DNA of 64,000 nt from Homarus americanus (GCF_018991925.1 NW_024737068.1:1697560-1761559); one strand, 5' to 3'; positions 42,007 through 52,636 are shown, counted from the first letter of the stretch. Numbers and translations are program-made. Notes: a model not told the origin generated them from the sequence alone.

Positions 42007-45000
42007 ATGAAAACTTTAGTGTTATTGTTGGTACAGACGGCGGTTGTGTACGTGGTGGCGCCGACACTACACAGCTGTACCCTCTCACCCACCACGGGCG
42101 TGGCGTACCGTACGGTGTTTGAGGTGCAGTGTGACGGGTCGAGGGACGGCCAACTGACCTACACCTTGTACTACGCCAGCTCACCCGACAAAGATGCTCT
42201 CCTCCTGCCGGCCTACCGCGGCTCCTCCCCCAACGCCGCCGGGATAGTTCTGCCCTCTGGTGAACAATGGTTGACGGTCACGGTGGAGAACAGCGACCAC
42301 ACAACCACCAGCGTCCCCGTCGCCCAAGTTAACCTCACGTCTAACCTGCTATCTGTGAGTGAGCTCCAACAGGCCATCCAAAACATAAAAGATCTGGTCA
42401 AGCCGCGCATGGAGTACTACAATGCCCTCATCAAGGCCCACTTGGTGCTCCGTGCCCTCAACGAGCTTTCCGAGGAAGATAAGGAGATAGTTAACATGAA
42501 GACTACACTACTGGACTTGGTGTACGAACAATTACACGCCAAGGTCAAAGACCAGTTGGACTTCGCAGAAAGTATGTTGGTGAAGGGCACTTCAGTCAGT
42601 ATAATTATGCCGGTTAGCAGGCGATTCGCTCAGCTTGCTAGTAACTCCCGCATAGGCTACAGGCAATTTCTCTTCATGCACGAGCTCGAGCAGGTCGTGG
42701 TGAGTTTCCTGCGGGTGTATGGACGAATATTGGTAGAAAAAAAGAACAGCGAGGTTGTGCTTTTCGGTGATTGGCTGAGGAGAAATGTCGAAAATATCAT
42801 CCACAAATCTATAAAGGATATAGTGTACCTACAGTCGTTGATGCGTCCTGCTGGGGAGGTGACGACAATTACCACCCCTCACGTGACACTCTCTACGTGG
42901 AAAGCGTTGCCGGGGATGAGCGTGTCACCTACACTGAACTTGAGCGGAATATTGGTGGAACTTCCCCAGGCGATGGTCAACGCCACAGAGACCCGCCTCA
43001 TCAGTGCTGTCCACTCACCCCACATCTTTATAGGGCCTCCTAGTCCAAGCCATCAAGCTGGGGAATATTCTTCGGGATTTTTAGATTTCACTGTGGCGGG
43101 TATGGAAAACGTGAGCAGCAATACCCTCTTCAGGCATTGGTTCCCTCGCTCACTGTCAGCCCCTGACCCGACTGTGGAGTTCATCCTGGCCGGTCCTCTG
43201 GTGTGTACCGGCGCCTCCTCGTGTGGCTGGACGCCCTCCAATACCTCAGGCCCAATTAGCCTACTAGTGCTAGGTCGCCAGGACATTCTCGTTACAATAT
43301 CTACCATAGACAATAGTACGCTTGGCTCACCGCCTCCCGTGCTCCACGTTATGTTGTCAGAGCGTGGAGTGGTGGGCCAAGTTGATCTCCCTCTCAATGA
43401 AACCAAACGTTTGTATCGAGGCGTTAAGATTAAGCCAGTGTCCTCCATACCTCATGCTGACTCCTATCAGTTTTTACTGAAGAACATAGTTGATTTTAGT
43501 AGGAATATCAGCATGAGGGTCAAGTTTAACACTAGTTCCTTGGGCGAGGCCTGTAGTGACTGCCCCGGCAACTATACTGTGTTGATGGATGTGAGGGTGG
43601 AGAGGAAGACTGCCCTCTGCTCCACCTACTACCCCCCTGAGGACCGATACATCGCCTTCATCAACAAGTGTATTTCGTTCCCTAAGGAAGACTCATCAGT
43701 CACTTGTGAGTGTGAAGGCTCTGGCATCTTCACCACTATGGTTGGAGTATCCCCAACCGTGACCTTCACCGGGGTGCCTGTGGGCGGAGCCCACGTAAAA
43801 GCGGTGCCCGTGACAGGAGTGCCCATGACCGGGGAACCCGATAAACCTGTGAGCTTGAGTGGGGTGCCTGTGACCGGCATCACTATGAGCGGGCTGCCCA
43901 TGAGCGGGAATCTCGTGACCGGTGTGCCCGTGATAGGTGAACACGTAACTGGGGTGCCCATGACCGGGGTGCCCATGAGCGGGGAACTCGTGACTGGGGT
44001 GCCCGTGACAGGTGAACACGTAACCGGGATGCCCATAACTGGAGTGCCCGTGAGCGGGGAAATCGTGACCGGGGTGCCTGTGACAGGTGAGCATGTAACC
44101 GGCGTGCCCATAACTGGTGTGCCCGTGACAGGTGAGCACGTAACTGGGGTGCCCGTGACCGGCGTCGTCTTGAGTGGGGTGCCCGTAAGTGGGGAACCCG
44201 TGACTGGTGTGCCCATGACTGGTGAGCCCGTGACTGGGGTGCCTGTGACCGGCGTCGCCTTGAGTGGGGTGCCCGTAAGTGGGGAACCCGTGACCGGTGT
44301 GCCCGTGACTGGTGAGCCCGTGACCGGGGTGCCTGTGACCGGCGTCATTATGACCGGGGTGCCCGTGTCCGGTGAATCTGTGACCGGGATGCCCGTGACC
44401 GGCATTACCATGACTGGAGTACCCATAACCGGTGAGCTCGTGACCGGAGTGCCTGTGAATGGTGAATCCGTGACCGGAGTGCCTGTGACTGGTGTGCCCT
44501 TGACCGGTGAGCCCTTGACAGGGATACCCATTAATGGCGTCACCGTGACCGGGATGCCCGTGACCAGTGAGCCCGTGACCGGTGAGCCCGTGACCGATAA
44601 GCCCGTGACCGACAAGCCCGAGACCGATAAGCCCGAGACCAGGGAACCTGTAGCCAGGGAGTGCAACAAAGCTCCGCAGGTCTTTATGTATGTATTAGTA
44701 TTGGTAATATTGGTTGGAGTCGCCGTTGCCATTGTCTCAGACTACTGTGATCGACCTAAGGTGGAGCCGCTAACAGATCCACACCTCAACCATCTGGAGT
44801 ATCAGTATAATGTGTTTGTATACACATCGCTGCTCAAGTGGTTCCCGGGAACGTCATCCAATCTTGGCATTCACCTAAAAAGTGATACCTATGGTACCGA
44901 GAAAAACTTTGTGCAAAACCCGGGTGTACAGTTTGGCCAGATGGTGCACGTTGTGGTCTGTACAGGTCACCCGACTGGTAGGATCCAACAGGTGAGCATA

Positions 45001-45759
45001 ATACTGCTCGGTGTAGAGTCGTGGCGCGTGGATCGGGTGGTCGTAAACGACCCCTTCTGGCAGGAGGTGGTGCTGTTCCTCCCTCCCGCTTGCGTCCAGG
45101 AGACACACACCTGGGACAGAGTGTCCATCTGTGACCGCAATAACTGGCGGGAAAGCCTTCTTCAGCAGTTGGTGCGCGAGATCTGCTCCAGGTTGCCGGT
45201 CCTGCTAGCCGTATTTCCACCCAAAGTAAGATTACGTAAACTTGACAGAACGATGACTTACGTGTTGGGCTTGGCGGTGTGGGTGCTGGTGTGGTCACTC
45301 CTCTCCGCCCGCGTCATCGCCATTGTCCCCAAAGTCACAATCAACTTTTTCATAATGTTGCTTTCGGTCGTTGTCATCGAGACTGTCATCACTTACTCTC
45401 TTAGATTCGGTGAATCAGGCAAAAGGTGGTGGCCTTGGCCCAGGTCAGCGGGTTGGTGCCTTCTTATGGCCAGATTTCTGTTATGTGTGGTAGGTATGGC
45501 TCTCCTCGCGTACATAATCTACGCAGGTTTCACCTTCTCCTGTTGGAGGTTCAACCAACTGTGCCAAGTCCTGGTAGAAGGTTTTCTCTGGCAATTAGCT
45601 TCTTTACTTGTCATAATAGTGGCGGCTGTTATTACTAAGGCTTGTTATTACTGTCGCTTGTGGACGTATGGGTTCCACGCCAAGTTGGTCAACCCCGAGG
45701 GTATGTTTGTGCCATGCCAACGTCTCCCATTCCCAACCACTTCTTTGAAAATTTACTAA
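42007..45759 (+). CDS. Polycystin-1-like REJ/PLAT membrane protein, copy 2
   Basis: An uninterrupted frame of 1250 codons with the same architecture as copy 1: signal peptide, REJ-like ectodomain, degenerate GPS (CISFPKEDSSVTCEC), pentapeptide stalk, membrane helix, PLAT domain and four helices, ending SLKIY. It differs by scattered substitutions, by one extra ETDKP unit at the end of the stalk, by a changed unit (VIMTGVPVSGESVTG against VALSGVPVSGEPLTG), and by a dense cluster at residues 254-262 (DWLRRNVEN against VSRKIKIED). Both copies staying open argues for recent duplication or selection. Cell-surface receptor-like function is inferred from the family. Confidence 0.82.
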   Translation: MKTLVLLLVQTAVVYVVAPTLHSCTLSPTTGVAYRTVFEVQCDGSRDGQLTYTLYYASSPDKDALLLPAYRGSSPNAAGIVLPSGEQWLTVTVENSDHTTTSVPVAQVNLTSNLLSVSELQQAIQNIKDLVKPRMEYYNALIKAHLVLRALNELSEEDKEIVNMKTTLLDLVYEQLHAKVKDQLDFAESMLVKGTSVSIIMPVSRRFAQLASNSRIGYRQFLFMHELEQVVVSFLRVYGRILVEKKNSEVVLFGDWLRRNVENIIHKSIKDIVYLQSLMRPAGEVTTITTPHVTLSTWKALPGMSVSPTLNLSGILVELPQAMVNATETRLISAVHSPHIFIGPPSPSHQAGEYSSGFLDFTVAGMENVSSNTLFRHWFPRSLSAPDPTVEFILAGPLVCTGASSCGWTPSNTSGPISLLVLGRQDILVTISTIDNSTLGSPPPVLHVMLSERGVVGQVDLPLNETKRLYRGVKIKPVSSIPHADSYQFLLKNIVDFSRNISMRVKFNTSSLGEACSDCPGNYTVLMDVRVERKTALCSTYYPPEDRYIAFINKCISFPKEDSSVTCECEGSGIFTTMVGVSPTVTFTGVPVGGAHVKAVPVTGVPMTGEPDKPVSLSGVPVTGITMSGLPMSGNLVTGVPVIGEHVTGVPMTGVPMSGELVTGVPVTGEHVTGMPITGVPVSGEIVTGVPVTGEHVTGVPITGVPVTGEHVTGVPVTGVVLSGVPVSGEPVTGVPMTGEPVTGVPVTGVALSGVPVSGEPVTGVPVTGEPVTGVPVTGVIMTGVPVSGESVTGMPVTGITMTGVPITGELVTGVPVNGESVTGVPVTGVPLTGEPLTGIPINGVTVTGMPVTSEPVTGEPVTDKPVTDKPETDKPETREPVARECNKAPQVFMYVLVLVILVGVAVAIVSDYCDRPKVEPLTDPHLNHLEYQYNVFVYTSLLKWFPGTSSNLGIHLKSDTYGTEKNFVQNPGVQFGQMVHVVVCTGHPTGRIQQVSIILLGVESWRVDRVVVNDPFWQEVVLFLPPACVQETHTWDRVSICDRNNWRESLLQQLVREICSRLPVLLAVFPPKVRLRKLDRTMTYVLGLAVWVLVWSLLSARVIAIVPKVTINFFIMLLSVVVIETVITYSLRFGESGKRWWPWPRSAGWCLLMARFLLCVVGMALLAYIIYAGFTFSCWRFNQLCQVLVEGFLWQLASLLVIIVAAVITKACYYCRLWTYGFHAKLVNPEGMFVPCQRLPFPTTSLKIY
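43765..44650 (+). repeat. 15-bp coding repeat in polycystin-like copy 2
   Basis: Same repeat as in copy 1, with one additional unit and several unit-level replacements. The opposite strand is open too (minus frame 44732-43629, 367 codons). Confidence 0.92.
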
Positions 45760-45894
45760 ACATTTTTTTATCACTGATGTTTGTCTGTCATCACAATTTT
45801 GATCTTTTATTTATTAGTAATATTTTCTCCATCTTGTTGATAGTAACATACCGTGTGCTGTGTGTCTTACTTTTACTTTACCTTTAACCTCAAC

Positions 45895-46403
45895 AATGGT
45901 TGAAGAAATGGCTGCTAAGATGCAATGTCACGAAGTGTAAGAGGCTGCACCTGGGACGTACCAATGGTAAGGAGGCATATCATATGTCCCTACGGGACGA
46001 AGAAACTGCATTAATTGTGACTGTATGTGAAAAGGACCAAGGTGTGTTTGTTGGCAATGAGTTGAAGTTCTCGAGCCATTTCGAGAAGAAAGTGAATCAG
46101 ACAACTAAATTATTAGGTCTTATAAGAAGGTCGTTCAGATATCTAGAAGGTCCGTCCCTCGTAACGATCTTCAAAAGAGAGGTGCTTCCCCGTCTGGAGT
46201 ACTGTCACCACGTCTGGTCCCCGAGATATGCTAGGGACTGTCAGTTGATTGAAAATATCCAAAGGAGGGCCACCAGACTGGTGCCTGCACTACGGCACCT
46301 TAGCTACCCTGAGAGATTAGAATGCCCGAATTTGCATAGTTTATACTACAGACGGGAAAGGGGGGCTTTACTGAGGTGTATAAACATCTCAAAGGGCACT
46401 ACT
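45895..46403 (+). pseudogene. CR1-type LINE reverse transcriptase fragment, left part
   Basis: The plus frame begins KKWLLRCNVTKCKRLHLGR and contains VTVCEKDQGVFV, LLGLIRRSFRYLEGP and YARDCQLIENIQRRATRLVP, the segment after the catalytic core. This is the part deleted from the copy at 50389-51738. It is cut at 46403 by an insertion and continues at 47899. Confidence 0.88.
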
Positions 46404-47898
46404 ATAAGAGCGGGCAACAAAGCTGCCACCCTTTAAGGGCTTGGCACTCTTATAACAACTTTTACGTTAATACTCTGACCTGGTAGCGTGACGTGACGGG
46501 AAGGCCCATGGGTACATGTAATTATAGTATCAAGCATTAGGAAGAGAACAACGGTGAATACTATAGGTGAATAATAGACCCAACATACAAATACAATATA
46601 TATTCAGACACTAAAATGGATGCAGGAAAAAGTTATATGCGCCAAAATAAGAACTCCTGGTACCATGCCCTCAGGCTCAATTTACTCACACTACGACTGG
46701 GTGAACATACACAATAACACACATAAACTCTTATAGCACCTTAGCACCATTAAAACCGGGGGCAACTGCCCATACTACACTCAACACCCCAGGAGTAATA
46801 CTCAAGCGGCCGCCCTGGGAGTCTCATCACCACGTGGCACCTTCCAACAACTCCGATAATTCCGGTGGAATAATAAAACCACACCAATAGCCCTACTGAG
46901 CTATGCACTCATCCACCAATGATGGGGGCTGGTAGTTGTTTGTGGCTTGGTAATCTGGGGTCACCACGTGGGCCGAGCGTTAGGGTCAGACTGGCCAGCT
47001 ATGGGGCCCATAGGTGGTACTGGAGCTTCTGACGGTCGGGATTCACGGAGATAACCGATTCTACTGGACCTCAGACATCTCCCCAGACTAGTGGATGCAT
47101 CATCCACGCTACAGACACGGCCTAGGCTGCGATAGGGACCTGTGTGGGTGAGGAACGAGGCGCTTACTGACTGTTGATAACGAACAACAACGTTTCAAAG
47201 GGACTTCACTCAAAGCACATCAACTACGTTACTGTAACATTTGCACAATCAACTATTAATTAGGTCAAATCACTTAAAACTGGCGAATTACAACACAGAG
47301 TGGAATGACCTACCTCTGTGGGTGAGGAACGAGGCACTTCCTGACGGTTGAAATGCCCGCCGCACTCTCACCCCACGCTAGGTCACGGATTCCACCTACT
47401 CCCTATTTTGCTGAATTACGTTACAGTACACTCTGACGTTTGAAACTGAGACAACGAACTCAGTTTCATTCCCTAATATTCTCTTTACAAACAATGTTTT
47501 GACTGAGCTATCAAAGGGAAGAATTAAATTGATCACAAAAGGTCTTGGATGGTAATCCCAGGTAAGCAAGTTCCAACACAAAGCCCGCCGACAAACACGA
47601 AGACGCTGGTCTAAACTTCCCTTCAGGAATATTAACTAATTCCATAGTTAACCTCCCTACAACAATTTCACTATGATTATCAGGGTCTCTGATATTCATA
47701 GGTGAAAAGGAGTTTACAGGGTCTGGGTAGCAGAAAGAATTTACAAACTCGGTCAACAAAGATACGACATCTCGATGACGTCATCAAAGAAACAGAAAAG
47801 AGGACGTTTCCACTGGGGGACTCAAAAGGTTTTGTGGATGTGCAAGAGTAATATGAATCATTAGGTTTAACAGGCTAACCGTCATTACGATCATGACA
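46404..47898 (-). mobile_element. Solo LTR-like element (family X), 1.5 kb
   Basis: Inserted in the LINE fragment with a 5-bp duplication CTACT at 46399-46403 and 47899-47903; removing it restores the LINE reading GGCACTACTCAGTCGAG seen at 51437. On minus it begins TGTCATGATCG, like Gypsy LTRs, but the other end is CTCTTAT and not CA. No ORF of note. On minus it has a 25-base direct repeat forming a candidate donor (47313) and acceptor (47140). Its left 650 bp match 31499-32210. The right part relates to 13290-13403. Confidence 0.72.
47140..47313 (-). other. Candidate intron bounded by a direct repeat (family X)
   Basis: CCTCGTTCCTCACCCACAGAG before GTAGG is the upstream copy, and CCTCGTTCCTCACCCACACAG is the downstream copy. 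The first offers a donor, the second a pyrimidine tract and AG. The predicted intron is 174 nt. Confidence 0.35.
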
Positions 47899-48268
47899 CT
47901 ACTCAGTCGAGTGCCCTTACCTGGAGCTGGCGGACGTTCGCCCCACAAGGGTCACAGCTCAAGGTTGAAGAAGCCACAAGTCCCGAAAACTGTGAGGGGT
48001 AACTTTTTCGGAGTGGGAGTTGTGAACTCTTGGAACAATCTGCCAGAGAGTGTTGTGACGGAACTGAGTGTGAGTGCTTTCAAGACCAGACTTGACCTAC
48101 ACTGGAGCAGGTTCAGATATATTCAGGAACCGGTGCATGCCCAGTACTTGCCAACAGTGCAGACTGTGAAGAGCTGCAGAAGGATCTCTGTGAGCTTCAA
48201 GAATAGTCAAAGAAATGGCTGCTAAGATTCAATGTCACGAAGTGTAAGAGACTGGACCTGGGACATAC
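47899..48268 (+). pseudogene. CR1-type LINE, C terminus, then rearranged upstream segment
   Basis: Up to about 48165 the frame gives HSSRLKKPQVPKTVRG and VNSWNNLPESVVTELSV, the ORF2 end. From about 48170 to 48268 the sequence returns to a segment that normally lies upstream (KKWLLRFNVTKCKRLDLG, compare 45897), so two LINE pieces are joined in an abnormal order. Confidence 0.8.
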
Positions 48269-49200
48269 TGTCATGGTCACATTGACTGCTGATTTGTTTT
48301 AGAACTTGATGATTCTTATTATACTTCACGCCTGCAAAACATGAATGGGTAACTGGTTAGGTACCCTTAGGAAGAAAGGCATTTTTCCCTCTCAACGTTT
48401 TACACCAAGGCTCCCTATCTAAGTCCCGCCCATGTGAAGACAGTTGTCAATACGTTTATTCCACTTTCTACTGGCAAGCTCAATCTCTAATTAGTTTATG
48501 TAAATCAACTTAAGTAATTCACCAGACCCGTGTCCACTGAGGGTCATCTTTGGATGTGTAACAATTGACTTGTATGTAATTTTTGTCATTGCGTGAGTAG
48601 CCACGTCTGGCAACTCACGGGTATATAAACCCTGAGCATGAGGAGGAACATCCCTCCTTCTTGACGTCTACAAATTTGCTCTCAGGTATGTTGACAGGTG
48701 TTCCCCGCGATATAGCCATTCAGTTTAACTTAGTCAATTTTGTGAGTATCAGTGTTCATGTTGTAACAGTGAAATTGTCATTCACCCAGTGTGAGAATTA
48801 ATATAAAGTAAATGTCGTCTGACGTTGCTAGACGAAAGATTGTTTGTGATTGAGTCATCACCATGTCCTCCCTCTGACGTGTCTACAATTGTTCTCAGAT
48901 CCAGTGTGTGGGTTATTTGAACACCCCACCGGCTGCCCGGAGTCGGTGGATACCTAACAGTTAGCTGTAGTGGCCGATGTCGCTGATTCGACATGATTAA
49001 AACTGCAAGTCTGCCTCATGGGGCTGGACCCCAGACTGTCACCACGTGTCCTACTACAACCGACCAACAGCAGTCGTCAGTTGTTGAGTGTTCTACTCTG
49101 GGACATGCCTTGAAGTTATATGGTCCATAGTGTTTGTTGTACATGGTTTGTGGATAATTATCTGGAATATAATTATCCCATGTTGGGTAGTGAACCCATG
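48269..49200 (+). other. Possible LTR-like segment, no ORF
   Basis: Begins TGTCATGGTCAC directly after a broken LINE segment and has TATATAAA at 48622-48629. CTACAA...CTCTCAG-type sequences occur twice (about 48668-48685 and 48886-48898). Gypsy LTR is a reasonable guess, but no matching copy or definite end is visible. Confidence 0.35.
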
Positions 49201-49209
49201 TACAGGTGT

Positions 49210-49535
49210 TGGTATCAGTAATAACGTGTTGTGTTGTGAGTGCATCCTCAATATTCACTACCAACAGTTATAGTGAAGGACCATATGTAAGTTTGTCATG
49301 TATGTAATGTAATGTAATGTATCTCCAGTAATGTGTGAGAAGTAAAAGTATCCATGTGGGATTGCAGTTGAGTCCCTGTAACTTGTTAGTATCAGTATTC
49401 AAGTGTTGTATTGTGAGTGCATCCTCCATATGTACTAACAACAAGTTTTAGTAAAAGCCAAAGAGTTGATCTGGGTAACTGTATGCAATGTAATGTACCA
49501 CCAGTAATATGTGAGAAGTAAAAGTACCCACTTGG
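49210..49535. repeat. Tandem duplication of about 170 bp
   Basis: Two diverged units, about 49210-49355 and 49388-49535, sharing TTGTGAGTGCATCCTC, AATGTAATGTA, and CAGTAATGTGTGAGAAGTAA (AATATGTGAGAAG in the second). It borders the LINE that starts at 49541. Confidence 0.75.
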
Positions 49536-49540
49536 AATTC

Positions 49541-50392
49541 CAGATAAGTAAAATTAAATTAAAGGGAGGGGACTTACTTATCGTCGGGTGTATCTACAGA
49601 TCCCCAAACTGTGGCCCACTAAATCAAAGGAACTTAAGAACCTTAATAAACAATGCGGCGATGCTCAACCCTAGCCACCTCCTTATCATGGGGGACTTTA
49701 ACTATGGCGACATCGACTGGAGAAACGAGTCCACCCCGAATGACTTGAATAACCCTGCTACTCTTTTTGTAGAAACTCTGAGAGATAATTTTCTGTTCCA
49801 ACATGTGAGAGACCCGACACATTACAGAGGGGAGCAAACACCCAAGCCACTTGACCTCATCATAACAAACGGGGAGGGTATGGTGGCCAAACTGGAACAC
49901 CTTGCCCCAGTTGGCACCAGTCACCATACAGTGTTGTCATTCAGATTTAACTGTTACCTAGTTCAAGATAAGGCCAGGCCAAGGTGCAAATATTACAAGG
50001 GAAATTACAATGGGATGAGGGAAGAGATGAGCGGTATCAACTGGCCTGACTTATTAAGGTACAAGAACGCAGACACTACGCTGAATATCATAACTAGCAA
50101 AATGACCCATTTGATCGATAAATATATACCCAAGACCAAACCCAGTGCTTCTAAGAATACGAGGGGATCACTACACATGAACCATGCGGCGGTCGACAAA
50201 ATTAAGAAGAAAACCCAGAAATTCAAGACGTGGGTTGGGTCAAACGATGAGCAAGACAGGAGGATGTATGCAAGAGCCAGAAACCAAGCAAAGAGAGAGT
50301 GTAGGAGGGCTGAAAGGAGTTCCAGAGGCTGGTTGCACGCGAGGTCAAGTCAAACCCAAAGGCGTTTTACCGCTATGCAAAGTCGAAATTGA
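49541..50392 (+). pseudogene. LINE endonuclease, C-terminal part
   Basis: The plus frame reads KLKGGDLLIVGCIYRSPNC, MGDFNYGDIDWRNE and VGTSHHTVLSFRF, the second half of an APE-type endonuclease; the first catalytic residues are missing. The linker HMNHAAVDKIKKK follows. Frame changes at about 50390 before the reverse transcriptase. Confidence 0.87.
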
Positions 50393-51738
50393 AAACGCGA
50401 GTAGGAGTATCAGACCTGAAGCTTGAAGATGGTAGTTATGCAGATTCTGACCAGGATAAAGCTGAGGCATTGAAGAGCTTCTTTTCCTCAGTGTTCACAA
50501 GAGAGGATGCAACTAACCTTCCTGCGTTTGAGGACAGACGGTTCGACACAGCACTGACCCACATTGTGTTCACAGAAGAGGGTATTAGAAATAAACTGTC
50601 CAGGCTAAAGGTCCATAAGAGTCCCGGACCTGACATGGTGCATCCTAGAGTGCTAAGACAGCTGTGCAACGAGCTTGCAGAGCCCCTGAAGCTCCTGTTT
50701 TGTAAATGCCTGGATGAACAATTGGTCCCCAGTGAATGGAAAGTGGCTTATGTGAGTCCTATCTTCAAGAAGGGCGATAGTCACTCCACGAACAACTATA
50801 GACCGGTGAGCCTGACCAGCATAATATGTAAAGTACTTGAGAGTATTATCAGAGATGCCGCGATGGAACATCTACTACGAAACAACCTTGTAAAAGATTG
50901 CCAACACGGTTTTATGCCGGGGCGCTCTTGCTTAACACAATTGCTCAAGGTATTGGATATTTGGACCCATATTCTGGAACGGGGTGGTAATATCGACAAT
51001 ATTTACCTTGATTTTGCCAAGGCTTTCGACAGTGTACCCCACGAAAGGCTGAAAATCAAACTGGAAGGGTACGGAATTCGGGGAAATGTCCTAGCGTGGA
51101 TAGAAGACTTTCTACATGACCGCAAGCAGTGTGTGGTGATTAATGGCACGAAATCGTCATCTGTACCTGTAACAAGTGGGGTACCACAGGGCAATGTATT
51201 GGGCCCGCTGTTGTTTGTTTGTTTCATAAATGACATGCCTGACTTTGTACACTCCTGGTCCCCGAGATATGCTAGGGACTGTCAGTTGGTTGAAAATGTT
51301 CAAAGGAGGGCCACCAGACTGGTGCCTGCACTTCGGCACCTCAGCTACCCTGAGAGATTGGAGCGCCTGAACTTGCCTAGCTTATACTACAGACGGGCAA
51401 GGGGGGACCTAGTTGAGGTGTATAATCATCTCAGGGGGCACTACTCAGTTGAGTGTCCTTACTTGGAGCTGGCGGACGCTCGCCCCACAAGGGGTCACAG
51501 CTCAAGATTGAAGAAGCCGCAAGTCCAGAAAACCGTGAGGGCAAACTTTTTCGGAGTGAGGGTTGTAAACTCTTGGAACAATCTACCAGAGAGTGTTGTG
51601 ACGGCACCGAGTGTGAGCTCTTTCAAGAGAAGACTTGACCAACACTGGAGCGGGTTCAGGTACATTCAGGAGCCGGTGCATGCCCAGTATTTGCCAACAG
51701 TGCGTGACAGAGACGTGACCGATCGCCCGGGCGGCTAG
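50389..51738 (+). CDS. LINE reverse transcriptase lacking the FADD motif
   Basis: A 449-codon frame. It contains THIVFTEEGIRNKLS, KVHKSPGPDMVHPRV, NNYRPVSLTSIICKV, GFMPGRSCLTQLLKV, motif A in IYLDFAKAFDSVPH and motif B in SGVPQGNVLGPLLF. After NDMPDFVHS it jumps to SPRYARDCQLVENVQ, so motif C with the catalytic aspartate pair and about 150 following residues are deleted in frame. The C terminus NNLPESVVTAPSVSSFKRRL is intact. It cannot polymerise. Confidence 0.9.
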   Translation: MKTRVGVSDLKLEDGSYADSDQDKAEALKSFFSSVFTREDATNLPAFEDRRFDTALTHIVFTEEGIRNKLSRLKVHKSPGPDMVHPRVLRQLCNELAEPLKLLFCKCLDEQLVPSEWKVAYVSPIFKKGDSHSTNNYRPVSLTSIICKVLESIIRDAAMEHLLRNNLVKDCQHGFMPGRSCLTQLLKVLDIWTHILERGGNIDNIYLDFAKAFDSVPHERLKIKLEGYGIRGNVLAWIEDFLHDRKQCVVINGTKSSSVPVTSGVPQGNVLGPLLFVCFINDMPDFVHSWSPRYARDCQLVENVQRRATRLVPALRHLSYPERLERLNLPSLYYRRARGDLVEVYNHLRGHYSVECPYLELADARPTRGHSSRLKKPQVQKTVRANFFGVRVVNSWNNLPESVVTAPSVSSFKRRLDQHWSGFRYIQEPVHAQYLPTVRDRDVTDRPGG

Positions 51739-51840
51739 CGAGCCGACCTTTTGGTGAAGAATATAAAGGAAAAGAGACGTGACCGATTGCCCAAGCGGCT
51801 AACAAGCCGATCAGTGGCGAAGAGGATAAAAGTAAAAAAA

Positions 51841-51960
51841 AGTAAAAGTATGGCTGATGATGGTGTTGATCCATATGACGATGCTGTTCAAGGAGAGGAC
51901 TGGGAGGAGCTGTTTGGTGCTGCAGATGATGACAAGGAAAATGATTTTGATGGATTTTAA
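51841..51960 (+). CDS. Short acidic C-terminal-like frame after the LINE
   Basis: An in-frame MADDGVDPYDDAVQGEDWEE and DDDKENDFDGF-stop at the LINE 3' border. Acidic tails ending FDGF/FEGF occur on several DDE transposases (the pogo-type element at 62623 has DFEGFV). It may be a transposase relic, but it is too short to assign. Confidence 0.25.
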   Translation, partial: SKSMADDGVDPYDDAVQGEDWEELFGAADDDKENDFDGF

Positions 51961-52636
51961 TGAAAATATTCAGAAATATGGTATCGTAGTATTTATTCAA
52001 GTCAATTAGGATAGAATATTATTGTAATACAACAGTTTTTAACTGAAAACCTTTCGAAAAGCGATTACGGCAAAATCTTTTGAACGACGAAAGGAAGTGA
52101 GTCATTGTTTTCGTCACAATTTTATCCCACTTTCCACTGTAATACGTACGTCATTTCAGCAAAATATTACATTTCCATATTTATTTCTGAGAATATATTC
52201 ATTCAGGCACAGTTAAGGTAAAATATACTTGTGATGTAATATTTTAATGAAAATATTTATAAATAAGGTATCGTATTTTTCTTTTGTTTCAAATTTAATT
52301 AACAAAGATTGATGTTTCAAATTTAATTAAAAAAAATTTATGTATCCATAAATAAACTTTTAAAAATGAATACCTTATGTTTTACATCTGCCCTGGCAAC
52401 TGTACCGACACTCACAGCGGGTGGTGCGTCGGTTCCATTGTTTACTGGTAGTTACTGATAAATATTTTTCAACCTAACGAAACTATTACCCGTATAGAGG
52501 TCGACCCCCAACTTTTTGCCAAAAAATTTGGTCTTAAGAACTCGTGCTATACACGGTAATAACATAGTTTTTTATTTGAGGCTGAAGGTCTATCAATACT
52601 GTTTTCCCCAGTAGAAGCAAAGACATGCAGCCATCA
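51961..52636. other. AT-rich DNA, possible transposon end
   Basis: No gene. Near 52490-52560 the sequence CGTATAGAGGTCGACCCCC is followed by a diverged inverted partner (GTGCTATACACGG), which might be the terminus of a DNA transposon. Confidence 0.35.

Larger units (their letters stand above)
41520..45865 (+). repeat. Segmental duplication, unit 2
   Basis: Direct copy of 17550-21885. Offset is 23967-23968 bases through the 5' half of the gene and 23982 at the stop codon, the extra 15 bases being one additional pentapeptide unit. Downstream similarity ends near 45865, after which a LINE fragment begins. Confidence 0.93.
49541..51830 (+). mobile_element. CR1/Jockey-type LINE, 5'-truncated copy
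   Basis: Starts inside the endonuclease domain and runs through reverse transcriptase to the 3' end with the CGTGACCGATCGCCC duplication (51713-51815). It is close in sequence to the minus-strand copy at 4565-8690. The reverse transcriptase has an internal deletion at about 51250. Confidence 0.9.

Noticed and set aside
48269..49105. GGGACAT at about 48260 and 49099 as a target duplication around an LTR-like segment
   Set aside because: The two heptamers do not sit at matching element ends and no TG...CA pair fits, so coincidence is likely.
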